Shown piece by piece: positions 11,720 to 23,245 of a DNA stretch of 64,000 nt. The DNA is from Daphnia pulex (lineage: Eukaryota > Arthropoda > Branchiopoda > Diplostraca > Daphniidae). The stretch lies in NCBI RefSeq assembly GCF_021134715.1, contig NC_060018.1, forward strand, positions 3,489,501-3,553,500, read 5' to 3'. How positions within the stretch are numbered: the stretch's first letter is position 1; each line of letters starts with the position of its first letter. The position numbers and the translations under genes are program-made. The notes under the pieces are model-generated. The model was not told the DNA's origin. It did no database searches and worked only from the letters and a program-made list of their open reading frames with translations.

Positions 11720-14700
11720 GACGATTCTGCCCATCTTCTTTCATCGTTTGTTTCACCTCCTTGGACGCTTCATTCGGACAAAGTTCTAGGACCTGTGAAG
11801 AGACGAGAGACCAGCCGGTGGTGTGTACTGTCGCTACTGCTGGCCACTCCAATCAAAGTGAATTGCATTCGTGACTGTGTATTTGCTGGTGCTGTTGTTT
11901 GGACTAGTCGAAAAAGAAGATGCGATTCCGCCAAATGTGTCCGGACGGATGAGCAGCCAAACAACACAGCAGCAGTCCACCGTCGTCTGAATCGAAACTG
12001 TAAAAAGACGTGGTCGTCGTGTCCTACACAGTCTGCACTGTGTACTACACGCAGCAGGAGCAACCCAGTCTCAGCAGCAGCCGCCGAGGAGAATATCGCC
12101 CGCTGAGATTTTCGTTGGCCTTCCGCCATTTGAAGAGCTAGAAAATAGCTTACCGATTACGCCATCGTTTCTTCTTCTCGTCGTCGTCGTCGCAAGGTAT
12201 TTATTCTAAAAAGCCCTGCTGCTTATTACCTTATACGTTTTTGTGTTTTCGTGAAAAATTCCACCGTTTTCGTGTGTGATCGACTTGGTACTAGTTTGTC
12301 TTTGTGGTGGTGTCATGGCGAACTTCATTTGCTATATCTTCTCTGTGTATACATTATTCCCCTATGGGCTGTATAGAGCATCATTTGACGATCTTTGGGA
12401 ATCGGTTGTATCTTGTGTGTTTTTCTATTTGACTTTTTCCCGAGTTATTTTTTTTCTGTTTTCCCTTTGCGTCTCTTCGAGCTTTATTCCCACACTTCCT
12501 TAGTTCCTTCCCGTTTTACCACTTTTCCTTTTCCTCTTCCTTCCTTCATTCTTCTCCTTTCTTCTTCCTTTTCGTTTCCGTTTCTCGGCCTTCCTACGCG
12601 CGCTCCCTCGCATGTGTTAGTATATTACTACTTGGATTATTATTACATGGCCGGCCCCCCTGTTATTATTCGCTTTATTTCTTCTCAGACTCTCTCTCTC
12701 TCCTCTACTGTTGTGGTATGTCTATGCTTAGTGTTGATGTTGCGGTATAGCCTTCACGATTTTTATACTATTCCTCCACATCTATTAAGCGTCAAGCACA
12801 CACATATGATTCCACCAGCCGCCCTCGCAGCACATTAACGAGATTTCGTATCAGCGTTTCTTTCATTCGCACTGTAGACTACTACACACCACCATGTGAT
12901 ATTATAGACACACACACATACACAGAGGAGTTTATAGAGACGCCCGTGTGTAAATTGTCATTTGCAGTCCGCATGCCTATCCCGAAAGAGCTCCGCCGGT
13001 GACTTGATATTGAAAACATTTCAGTTTTCACGCCGTGTTGATACACTTTTTATTCGTTCTTCGGACCGCACGTCATTTGTGCTGCTGTGATACCATACAT
13101 CTAATATCCCATTTGTCGGTTTTCTTATGATTTGCCGCAGTTAATGAACGCACTTTGAACTGATCCCATTTCCTACACATCCCACACACGTAGACACACA
13201 CACACCGGGCGCCATCTTCTTATCGTTCTGCTCCCTCTTCATGGCACAAATCGAAAGTAAGTTCTACTACTACTATCTATACGATGATGATGCAAAACCT
13301 TGAAACGTTAAATCGATCGCCAGTCTCACTACTGTACTGTATTCATATCTTTAATGGATATTTGCTGCGCGGTTGCGCCCTGTCGTGTCTTTTCAAATGC
13401 AAAAGTCCCTACCCACCTTGAATCGCTGACTGCTTATTGGTATAAATCGTTCCCAGTTGCGGAAGCTTCTTTTTCAGCTTTTTTCTATTCGTACACACAC
13501 AACAGACGACGACGCTGATGTTTTATTGATTAAACTACCGTTTGAAACTGCCGAGTAGATCTTGAGAGACTTTTGTCAAACAGACATCCTATAACAATAT
13601 GTATACCGAGTGTCAGTTGTCTGAGGTGTACCCATGTCAGGTTGATAAACGGATTCCTGATGGACGTAGTCACTCAAGTTGATGAGTGTATATAACCCCA
13701 TGTCGGAATACCTCGCTGCTTGACCTAACTGATGGCAATGTTTACCTTGGTATAACATAAGCAGCTGCTGCTACTATTCAAGATAGAAAAAGAGCTGGAA
13801 TGAATTGGAAATTCTTTGACTGTTTTGATTTAACCCCGGCGTCGATTTGCATATCATAAATGTGTATTTGAATCTTTGATGCCAATTGATAGACATTTGA
13901 TTTATTGGGCTTATTCAAATCAATATAACTATGTGTATCAACTATCAATAGTTTTATTCATTGACGAAAATCATTGGCGCGTCAAATTTCTTTTGCCCCT
14001 TTTGTTGTTGTTGTTGTTTTGTGGTTTGATTTTTCTTTCGTTTGTTTGTTTGTTTGTCGATCGTTTGTCCAACGGCAGAGACCATCAACAGCCGGAATGA
14101 TCCTGTAGATCCGTCTATCCATAATTCCCGAAGAGCACGTCCGTTCCATCACCTTTCCAGTGATAGTGTAAGTTGTGTGTGATTTCCTCAAATCCTTTTT
14201 TTCTCTTTTTTCTTCTTTCTTTTGGTTGGCGACAGGTTCTGTTGATACGTGGAGATATTTCATTAGGAAATCGTTGATACGACAAGCCTCTTTCTATACT
14301 ATTACACTCTCGACTGCGGCCATCTGCGCCTACTATCTTGTGTTTACGTTCGACCATTTTCACGGTTGACTGTTGTCGTGCTGCTGCTGAGCTTCTCCAC
14401 CGTCGTTTGGCTGCTTGCTGCGCTCAGTGCGCCCAGCGTCTGTATAGTAGCTAGTAGTATAGTTTAGTAACTTGTAGTGGCGCGCGCCACTGAGCTGCTC
14501 TCCCGAAATAGTCTTCTCTTCCTTCTTGTCCTTGGTCTCGGCTGTCGCCTTTTTATCCACTCTCCGCTTGACTACGCCTTCTTCCCCACGCGTTAGTCCT
14601 TTTTAGTTTGTAGCCAAGCTTATTGACTTTTGACTCGCGGTCCAACTTCTCTCAACAACAACATGCATCCAAGCCACATCCAACGGCGGCAGCAGCCCAG

Positions 14701-14900
14701 CCCAGCAGTGATGAATCATTCATTTCTTTTGTTCTGCTGGTAGAGAGACAGCAGCAGTCAAATTAGTTTTTCACCTTATTTTGAATGATTTATTATAGGA
14801 AGCTTTACGCGCTAATATCAGATGACCGCATTCTTTTCTAATGTAATATTATTATTATCATCTAAAGTTGAGCGAAATACGAGAGTCTCCAGTCTCAGCA
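11720..14900 (+). other. enc: Probable encore 5' leader exons and leader introns
   Basis: About 3.2 kb of GC-rich and pyrimidine-rich sequence precede the first clear coding exon. Candidate leader donors are CAAG|GTATTT (12,195/12,196) and GAAA|GTAAGT (13,256/13,257). Stretches at 12,400-12,600 and 13,990-14,060 are pyrimidine-rich or (TTG)n-like. An open frame of 103 codons at 11,795-12,106 would be an upstream ORF in the leader. I see no protein family in it. Confidence 0.4.
13241..13256 (+). other. enc: Candidate alternative first coding exon of encore (16 bases)
   Basis: ATGGCACAAATCGAAA is followed by a strong GTAAGT donor. Joined to an acceptor ending at 14,898 (CTCAG), it would read MAQIET and run in frame into the main start MASSSTEDW. 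The frame match could be chance (one in three). Transcript data would decide. Confidence 0.3.
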
Positions 14901-17900
14901 ATGGCCAGCAGCAGCACAGAAGACTGGGCTGGATCGGCTATGGAGGACGAAGAGTTGCTGATGGGGGAATACGCGACCAGCTCGCCCGGAATTGAAGTGG
15001 GTGATCAGGTGGACGAGCCGAGCCGAGCGTCCAGCAGCAATGAAGACAATCACCGCAACAGTTGTACGAACGATCAGAAGAAGCGCTCCAGTCATCAAGC
15101 CGACCTCGTTTCCAGCCAGAGTACCAGCAGCGAAGGCGAATTTTACGTGTGTCGTCACAAGAAAATGAACAAAATGAAGTTGCTGGTGAGGAGTCACGCC
15201 TTAAGAGAAGCAGCTTCCCCGCCTCCCGATTCGCCTTCTTCTTCACCTCTATTTAACGCAACAACCAATAGCTCATCATCACAACCTGTTCCCGACGAAC
15301 AGCAGCACAATCAACAGCAACAACAACAACAGGCTTCTTTGGTCATCACGGTCGTAGAGAGTCACGACGAAACCTCATCACCGCATCACCAAGAAGTGGC
15401 TCAAGTGACTAATCGACTCCGTCCTCGAGTTCAGGTGAGAATTTCATTTTTGAAATTAATCATTTAATACCGTACGATGACATAAAATAACCGTCGTATT
15501 TGACACAGGTGGAGAGTTCTCAGTGCAGCGTAGATAGTTCGAGTTCGTTCGTCTCGTTTTCTTTGTCGCGGGATTCGAGCACGGATTTAGCCAACGGCAG
15601 CGAAGCTTACTTGGCGGCCGGCTCGCATTTGTACACAGACAACACGGGAGTTGACCTGCACCACTTCATCATCGAGACGTTGCACCGCAATTACAAAGAC
15701 CGGATGACGTTGTTGCGCATCGAACAGGACATGATCGCCCTAGTTAGAGATACCAAACGTACCTGTCACCGCTTTCCGGCCATGTCCTCCTATCACCGAA
15801 TGCTCGTCCACCGAGTCGCCGCTTACTTTGGCATGGAACACAATGTCGACCAATCCGGTAGTCTTGAGTCAATCTATTTTCTTTTTTTCTTATTCAAAAT
15901 AAGAAAATTTGGGTTCGGTTGGGTTGACAGGTAACTGCGTGGTGGTGAGTAAATCACGTCATACGCGGTTGCCGGAGGTCGCATTCAAAGAGTATGTTCG
16001 TGACGATGTCGTCCTGCCGGAGGAGCCCAACAGGAAATTGAATCCCAAAAGAGAAACGGTCTCGTTCGAGGAACCCGACCGTCACAGCAGCAACGGCAGC
16101 AACAGCGGCGGCGGCGGCAACAAGTTCACCCGTTCAACGGAAATCCGAAGTCGGAGCCTGGAAGAGCGTGACTGCGTGCTGGGCATGGACAGCAAAGCAA
16201 AGAACCGTGCCTTCCAACCTCAAGTGACGCTGGTTCCAAAAGGAGTCTGCTGTCCAGCAGTTGAAGGAGCCACTACTACGGGAGCCAGGAGGAAGGAAAA
16301 TCTGTCCTCGGAATCCACCGTCTCCGCTTACGCCACTCCGACGACTTCACGCACAAACAGCGAAGACATCCAGACTCTTCGATGGCCAAAACGGATGACG
16401 CAAGGAACACTTCGCACTAACATGCGCATTCCCAAGGTAATATTTCTTCTGTAATATTAATTTTTAAAAAATTAATGCAATTGTTTGATTTCGTCGACAG
16501 GTGGAGTCGTTCGATAGTCGCGACTTACTCGGCGGCTACGGCAACACTTTACGTCCGACCGTGGCCAAGTCGTACAGTTTTGGTGGGTACACGGCCACTT
16601 GCACATCGCACGAGGCCAATGCGGCTGTCATGAGAGGAGGTGATCAAGTCAACGGAGCCCCGGGTGTCTATCAACAGCAACACAACGTCATCAACACCCA
16701 ACATCATGGCGGACAAAATTATGGCACACGATTTTTATCCAAACAAGTACGTTCAAGTGAGGTCGGTTACATTGAAACTGTTTAAGTCGATTATACATTA
16801 TTGAATTTTTAATTTTTAAAAATAAAAATCAGGATTCAAATTCAAGTTCGATCAGTATCTCTCGATCCAGTCCTACCAGTTCCGGGTACAAATCTCAACA
16901 TTCTGCCGCTCCATCTCCTACTCCGGTGCCCAGCAACAGCCGGGCGGTGCCATTACGGACGCCAGCCGCAACGTGCAACAGCAGCAGCAGCAGCAATATT
17001 GAATCGCAAAATGCTGGCGGCTATAATCAGGAATGGAATCGCGCTAATGCAACAGTCGGCGGAGCTACGGCCACTACTCCCGAAATCGTAACTCCGCCGA
17101 CTAATAATGCAACTCTGCTTTGGGCAGTCACTAGTTTAGACGATGTGCCAGCCGGTTCTATTCTCATCAATCCGCAAACTGGTCAACCTTTCTACAATTC
17201 GGACGGATCGGCCTACAGATACGATCCCCATTTACCTCTACCCTTTCAAGTAAGCTAATTCGATTAAAACTATAATGGCAATAACAGGCAGTTCAATCAT
17301 ATTTCAATTCAGGTTGAAACCAACGTCAATTCCAACAGTGATGCAATGGGAGAAATTGAACAGGCAGACAACTCGTACGAATCTTACGACAGACCGGAAG
17401 TAGTAGTCAAAGCGGAAGACAACGAAGGATCGTCAATGTCGTCCGTTCCCGTGTATCCGGCTTGGGCGCAACAGTGTTACGAAAGCCCAATTTCACCCAC
17501 TTTAGCAACTACTTACGTTAACCAACCGCAGGCTTATTTCGGTCCGGAATTTGCTTCATTTCATCCGGCAAACGGAGTCTCAGCGGCTTCAAATTCTCAA
17601 CCAAACGGCTACTTTGTTCAGGGCCCCACAGTCAATTCTTCAGCTCCGTTCGACGATCAAATGAAAGGCAATTGCGTTGCAGTTCCGGTTGCTCACGGCC
17701 ATGGATACGTTCTCTATCAAGCCTGTTTGGGTCCTTCCGGCGACAACGGAGCCTCCATCGACGCCAATGATTTGTACTCTGCCATGAAGAATCTTAGTCT
17801 TAGGCCAATCGGCGGAATTCCGCCAATGTCGTATCCTTTAGCCGAAAATCTGACTCATCAGGTGGAAATGGCTTCAACAAATGGGCAATTTCTCGCTACA

Positions 17901-19012
17901 GTTCCTATCCGGCCGGCTAACATACCCAACGGGAAAATGCAAGCCCCTTGTAACAATTTGCCACCACGTTCCGGTTCGACGCCGCCGACCGTTGTTACAA
18001 GTGCACCCACAGCGTCGCTGACGTCCAACGCTTATCTGGCATCCATGCGAGCTGTAAGATTTCAAATTTTGTAAGATTTGACTACAAGGACTGAAACATT
18101 TTTTTGGTTTATTCGTTACAGCAAAGTAATAGTCAAATGATGCAACATCACCAGCAAATGCAGCAGCCTTACAACGGGACTGCCAATGTGGCTGTTACTC
18201 CTTACCCATCCATGGTTTATCCGTTGGTGAATACAACTGCGCACTCTCAAGGCAACCGACAACATTACTTCCCTTCCAGCCTCGTTCATCATCAATTTAA
18301 CAACGCCGCGCATGTAAGTTTCAGACATTGACGGTTATATGTATTGTGTTGGGTTTTGCTGTAGGCGCTAGACATGTCTAAACGTCAATATTGTTGGCTC
18401 TATTGATTGACAGCAGTATGTTTCATCTCCTTGGTCGTTGGTGACGACTACTGCTGGGACGAATCGAGGCACCCCGGAGAGGGAAACTAATAACACAGTC
18501 AGCCTGGAAATGCCATCCAATCGAATGGTGGCAGCTCCACACTCTCCTAATCGTGTCTCCTGTTTGTACGGACCTTCACTTCCATCGCCATTTCTCACAG
18601 CAGGTTGATTGCATTTTCATTATCAAAGGGGATTAATTTAGCCTGTGATCAACAACATATCCTACAATGGTCTTTATCAGGGGAATGCGGAGCAATTCGC
18701 CAGTCGTCAACCGTACTCCACCGCCAGTTTTCACTTCCGACTCCAGCGCCACCAGCAATGTACACGTTGAGACCTCGCATCCAACAACAACAACAGACGT
18801 CATTTTCCGGCTCGTCTTTACCACGTCCTGCGACATCTATTCAGAATCAGCAGCCTGGCGTGCTGGGCTTTAATTCCTCGCGACATGTCAGGACCAGACG
18901 TCAAGTTTTCCGGCCTCACGCTGCCCCTGCCGGTTTCACGACTGATCCTTCCTCTGTGATGCAGAGTCATTCGTCCTCTCCTGTTCAGCAGTTTCCGTCT
19001 CCCACGAGCTAA
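14901..19012 (+). CDS. enc: Encore / R3HDM family R3H-domain protein (1181 aa)
   Basis: Large, mostly disordered RNA/ssDNA-binding protein; Drosophila encore acts in germline mRNA localisation and cyst division, and vertebrate homologs are R3HDM1/2. Coding exons: 14901-15434, 15509-15857, 15931-16436, 16501-16746, 16833-17249, 17313-18053, 18122-18313, 18414-18603, 18642-19012; 3546 bases with matching phases. The R3H domain lies near residues 228-293: GVDLHHFIIETLHRNYKDRM, then SSYHRMLVHRVAAYFGMEHN, containing the Arg-x3-His signature (RMLVH). The family block EVAFKEYVRDD follows. The rest is Ser/Gln/Pro-rich with polyQ near residue 145, and includes AVTSLDDVPAGSILINPQTG. The start is the first ATG of the exon. 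The last intron has a weak GTTGAT donor; with it the final exon stays open for 123 codons. The eighth exon begins at a CAGCAG tandem acceptor. Confidence 0.92.
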
Positions 19013-20560
19013 ATTCTTTCAAAAACAAACAAACAAAACAAACACGAACTATCTGATAATAACTAGCTATAAATTTAGGGAGACCTCTATTGAATTTATA
19101 CTCAAGTCAAATTTCCCGCGCTAGGAGTTTCCTTGACAAAACAAAATTTTTAGGCAAATCAAGTGATGACCAATAAGTTTCAAACGCTACAATTATATAA
19201 TGATAGTTATCTCGGAGATCCTCTATACCATCGCGGCATCGCGTTAACTTCTCATTTTCTGTCAAACAATCACCACTCTTTTCAAATTAAGCGTTAATTG
19301 GTTTTTAAAAGTTAACAATTTTCAAAGGCCCTATTGAAATGGCAATTAACAAAAAAGCAATCGTTTGGGAGTGCTAGTAAATTATAAGTAAAAATCAGTT
19401 TACTACTTAACAAAATCTCTAACGAAAAAGTTGTTTTCTCATCATTTCCTGCGTAGCGTACGTGGTTAAAAATCTCAACGCGGCAACCCTTGAAATGTTT
19501 GTGTTCATAAAGCCTGGGGGAGTGTCAATTACAGCCATCCACAAGTGATTTTCTTATTTCACAAGTTACGTCATTTTACTTTCCTCTAAATTGTGAAAAA
19601 TCTCTCTAACTTTACTCAACCGAAGAAATCTATTTAAATGCAAGTATGGAAATTCTCTGACCCAACTATCTGACACTGTCACTTCCAGTAATGTAGTCTA
19701 GTGCTCACAAAAATTTAGGAAAGCCATTTAGAATCTCTCTCTACACCGAAATACTCGGTTCACAACCTCTGAATTGCTCTGAACCGTTGTGGCGTTGTTG
19801 TGGCGATCGATAGTTATTATTTATTACAGTGTTTCATTCCCTGCTTGAATACCACAAACCTATACTATACTTGACATCAATTCACACGTTTCTTTTCACA
19901 TTTTTATCTTTCATTTGCCACATTATTATGAAGGTATCGTGCTTTTCAACTCTTTGGAAGTGTTATTTCTCTTTCAATTATCTCTAGCTAGTCTATCTAA
20001 TCTGTTGGCTCCTCAGTCACTGATATTTTTGGACAAATTCATTGGATATTGTCATGCATATGTTGTATTTCCTTTTTATTTGTTTAGAGTTTTCTCATAA
20101 CTATCGTTAAAGGAACACTGTTAAGAGTACATTAAAAATCAACACCTGTATCGTGATTGGACCTATATAAAAATGTGGGCACGCATTCCTTGGAAATTGC
20201 AGCTTCAACCTTTTTGTTAAATCAGTATCATAGACAATTACTGCTTACTAGTAACTATTTCTTTCACTCTGAGGAAAACAGGAATTTCCTGCTGCAACAT
20301 TTTGTTTTTTGTAAGATTACTTCCATTCCAAATGAATATGATGTTACTAAAAGTCTAAAACTAAATATGTCCTTTCTTGAGTGATGCACATATTAGACCC
20401 CCAGGAGAAGATGCACACATCAATCAGAGCCATAAAACACTATTATAAAATAATAGATATCACCTTTTTTTTTTTTTAATTGAAGATCTTTTATTATTAA
20501 TTCATATTTTATTATTTTTAATCTGTTTTCGTGTCGGGGGCTTTTTGCAGCTGAGATTGC
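19013..20560 (+). other. Encore 3' UTR and spacer
   Basis: AT-rich sequence of about 1.5 kb after the encore stop codon. A CATAAA element at about 19,506 could be a variant poly(A) signal, and poly-T lies at 20,465-20,480. I see no further exon. Confidence 0.4.
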
Positions 20561-20579
20561 ATGGGCGGATTTAAGTCGT

Positions 20580-21035
20580 AACCATTTTTGGTATTCATTT
20601 TGATATTGGTTTTTGTAGACCCACCCCCAGCAACGACAACCTGCAAAAGGAAAGGCACGTTAAACTTGTCAAAAAGAGGTTGGGTGAGAACGGGATGTGT
20701 TACTGTTACATAACCATTTTCATTTTTATATTGGTTGTTGTAGACCCATCCCCAGAAACTTCAACCTGCAAAAGGAAAAGGCAGTCCACCTGTCCTTCAC
20801 ATTCGAAGGTCACGGAGATCATTGCATAAAACGTGTCATGCAGTGGTGTAGAGGTTGGGTGAGAACGGGACGTGTTACAAAACCATTTGGTATTCATTTT
20901 GATTTTGGTTTTTGTAGACCCATCCCCAGCCACGTCAACCTAAAGAAGGAAAGTTTGCATTTCCTTCACTTTCGAAGGTCACGGAGATCATTTTACGTAA
21001 AACGTATCATGCAGGTGTAGAGGTTGGGTGAGAAC
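20580..21035 (+). repeat. Three diverged tandem copies of a ~130-170-base unit upstream of the secreted-protein array
   Basis: The block ACCATTT..TATTCATTTTGAT..TTGGTT..TTGTAGACCCA(T/C)CCCCAG..CAACCT recurs at about 20,580, 20,709 and 20,879. The second half GAAGGTCACGGAGATCATT..AAACGT.TCATGCAG..GTGTAGAGGTTGGGTGAGAAC recurs at about 20,803 and 20,976. The array ends about 100 bases before the TATA box at 21,137. It could be a tandemly duplicated upstream control region or a local satellite. Confidence 0.75.
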
Positions 21036-21136
21036 AGAGAAAAGAGTGGGTGAGAAAAGAACGAGAAAAGTTTTGCATCATTATCAAAAAGGTAAAATAG
21101 CCGCAGGCCTAAGAGGTGAGGGGATGAAAAAAATCG

Positions 21137-21171
21137 TATAAAAGGAGAGAGAAAAGGCAAAAGAAATCAGT
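21137..21171 (+). promoter_or_regulatory. TATA box and initiator of the tyrosine-rich secreted-protein gene
   Basis: TATAAAA at 21137-21143 is followed, 30 bases after its first T, by the arthropod-type initiator TCAGT at 21167-21171. Spacing and sequence are textbook for a strong focused promoter. The first start codon is at 21,243. Confidence 0.75.
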
Positions 21172-21242
21172 CGAGTGAGCATCTCCGACAAGGTAACTAC
21201 TGCAGAGCTGTCACCAACTGCCTCCTTCATCGCATTTAAAAT

Positions 21243-21895
21243 ATGTTCGCAATCTTGGGTAAATATTCATTTTTATTTCCAGTCGTCAATCAATTCTATT
21301 TTGTTTCCAGTTATTGATATGACCAGTTATAATTGGAAATTAATTTTAAAATTGTTTACTGTCTAGTTAACTATGGGGTCGTGCTGCTGTTGGGTGTTGT
21401 ATCGTTGATGGCTGGGTCGACCACGAGTATACCGATGTCTCCTGGTTATGGTGGATACCAAGCAACAGCAGTGAAAGAATACTACACCACGTCGCCGCAC
21501 TACTACACAACGTCAACATACGCAGCACCTATTTACTACACCGAGCCACCAGGTACTACATCACAAAGGCTCCAGATTATTACACTAAAACTTGTGCTGC
21601 ACCGAGCTACTACATCGAAGTCCCGAAGTATTACTCTGCCCCGAGTTACGTCATCAAAGCGCCCGAGTACTACACTGAGGCTCCCAAGTACTACACCACC
21701 AAAGCTCCAGAGTTTTACGTTACAACCTACGCTGCTCCATCTTACTGTACTGATGCTCCCAGCTGGTGCTATTCTACTCCCAGCTACTACACCGAGGCTC
21801 CGGCTTATTACACCACCAAAGCGGTCGAATACTTCATCGAAGCGCCCAAGTACTATACTGTAACATACGGTGCCCCAGCTTACGATAGAAATCAG
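21243..21895 (+). pseudogene. Tyr/Thr/Pro-rich secreted protein, copy A (frameshifted)
   Basis: Exon 1 (21243-21258) encodes MFAIL plus one base; intron 21259-21366 (GTAAAT..TAG); exon 2 starts at 21367. The joined protein begins with a good signal peptide (MFAILVNYGVVLLLGVVSL..MAG). It then shows Tyr-Tyr-Thr repeats such as EYYTTSPHYYTTSTYAAPIYYTEPP, which resemble structural cuticle, egg-coat or adhesive proteins; no firm family is claimed. At about 21,552 one base appears to be missing. Beyond that point the Tyr-Tyr repeat frame (YYIEVPKYYSAPSYVIKAPEYY and similar) continues for over 100 codons in another frame, while the original frame gives an atypical Leu/Thr/Pro sequence and stops at 21,863. 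Either the gene is recently broken or the base is an assembly error. Confidence 0.7.
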
Positions 21896-21899
21896 CTGT

Positions 21900-22390
21900 G
21901 TGAGGATCTCCGACACAGCAACAACTGTAGTGCTCTATCTGTCACCAACTGCATTCCTCATCGTGTAACCAATACGCAATCATGGGTAGATATTCATTTT
22001 TATTTCTAGTTGTGAATCGATTCTATCCCGTCTTTAGTTTTTGATGATTAGATATGACCACTTTTAATTGAAAGATTATTTTCGAATTGTTTATTGTATA
22101 GTTAATTATGGCGTCGTGCTGCTGTTGGGTGTTGTTTCGTTGATGGCTGGGTCAAACACGAGTGTACCAATGTCTCCTGAGTGTGGTGGATATCAAGCAA
22201 CAGCAGCATGAGTACTACACCACTAAGGCACCAGAATACTACACGACTACTATGCTGCCCGTGCCTACTACACCGAGGCCCCTAATTACTACAACACCGA
22301 AGCGCTCAAGTACTGCACTACAACCTACTCTGCTCCGAGCTACTACACCGAAGCCCCGAAGTATTACGCATCAACTGACTTCTTCATCGA
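21900..22390 (+). pseudogene. Tyr/Thr/Pro-rich secreted protein, copy B (degenerate duplicate)
   Basis: The leader, exon 1, intron and start of exon 2 of copy A recur here: GATCTCCGACA.. at about 21,904, CAATCATGG|GTAGAT at 21,978-21,990, and TAG|TTAATTATGG at 22,099. A start codon at 21,982 could give MVNYGVVLLLGVVSLMAG and 20-odd further residues, but a stop (TGA, 22,209-22,211) follows directly before the Tyr-Tyr repeats. Those repeats (EYYTTKAPEYYTTT) then change frame more than once. It has no obvious promoter of its own. Confidence 0.7.
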
Positions 22391-23245
22391 GTGCAATCAG
22401 TTCGCAATCATTGGTAAATATTCATTTTTTTCGGGTCGTGAATTAATGCTATCGTTTCTAGTTATGACCAGTTTTATTGAAAATTAATTTTCAAATTCTT
22501 TATTGTGTAGTTAACTATGGCGTTGTGCTACCGTTGGGTGTTGCATCGTTGATGGCTGGGTGGGTCGACCATTGGTGTACGAATGTCTCCTGTGAATGGC
22601 GGATAGCAAACCACAACGCCGCCGCTTTACTACACAACAATAACTTACGTAACGACCGAGGCCCTCATAACTACACCAGCAAGGCACCGGAGTACTACAC
22701 CAGCAAGGCACCGGAGTACTACACCAGCAAGGCACCGGAGTACTACACCAGCAAGGCACCGGAGTACTACACCAGCAAGGCACCGGAGTACTACACCAGC
22801 AAGGCACCGGAGTACACAGCGGCTGTTCCTTCGTACTACGGTGAACCGTAATGCTACACTGATGCTCCAGTTTACTACATCACAGCCTACGCTACACCTA
22901 GCTACTACACCGTCGGCGAAGTCGGCGAAGCCCCCAAGTACTACATCGTCAAGGTCGAACATTATCCAACCATGTATGCTGCACTGCACAGAGGCTCCTG
23001 ATTAGTAAACCACCATGCCCGGAGTTTTACACTACAACCTACGCTGCCCCCAGCTACTGCACTGCGGCTCCCAAGTACTACACTCCCAAGGCACTGGAGT
23101 ATTATACCACTACTTACGCTTCTCCGACCTACTACACCGGAGCTCCGAAGCACTACTCTGCCTCGAGTTACTACGCTACCAAGGCATCTGAATATTACAC
23201 CACAACCTACGCTTCCCCAATTTACTGCAAGGTTCTTAAATACTA
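22391..23245 (+). pseudogene. Tyr/Thr/Pro-rich secreted protein, copy C (degenerate duplicate with expanded repeat)
   Basis: A third copy of the same exon/intron pattern: CAATCATTG|GTAAAT (22,406-22,420), then TAG|TTAACTATGG at about 22,509. The start codon is lost, and TGGG is duplicated in the signal-peptide region. Downstream are six perfect YYTSKAPE-type units, then more Tyr-Tyr repeats (EYYTTTYASPTYYTGAPKHY) with interrupting stops. The homologous coding pattern ends at a TAG at about 23,245, with AATAAA at 23,306-23,311. Confidence 0.65.
22669..22812 (+). repeat. Six near-identical 24-base tandem repeats (YYTSKAPE)
   Basis: Six head-to-tail units of 24 bases, each encoding (Y/N)YTSKAPE. 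They differ only in the first codon of the first unit (AAC for TAC). Such homogeneity inside otherwise degenerate sequence points to recent expansion or gene conversion. Confidence 0.95.

Noticed and set aside
11795..12106. 103-codon plus-strand frame in the encore leader
   Set aside because: Low-complexity, cysteine- and arginine-rich by composition; best explained as a chance or upstream ORF in a GC-rich 5' UTR.
14868..14900. Extending the encore N-terminus to a TTG at 14,868
   Set aside because: Non-ATG start without support; an acceptor-like CTCAG sits two bases before the ATG at 14,901.
22669..22812. Evenly repeated 24-base units looked like a CRISPR array
   Set aside because: There are no spacers, the units are coding (YYTSKAPE), and the sequence is eukaryotic.
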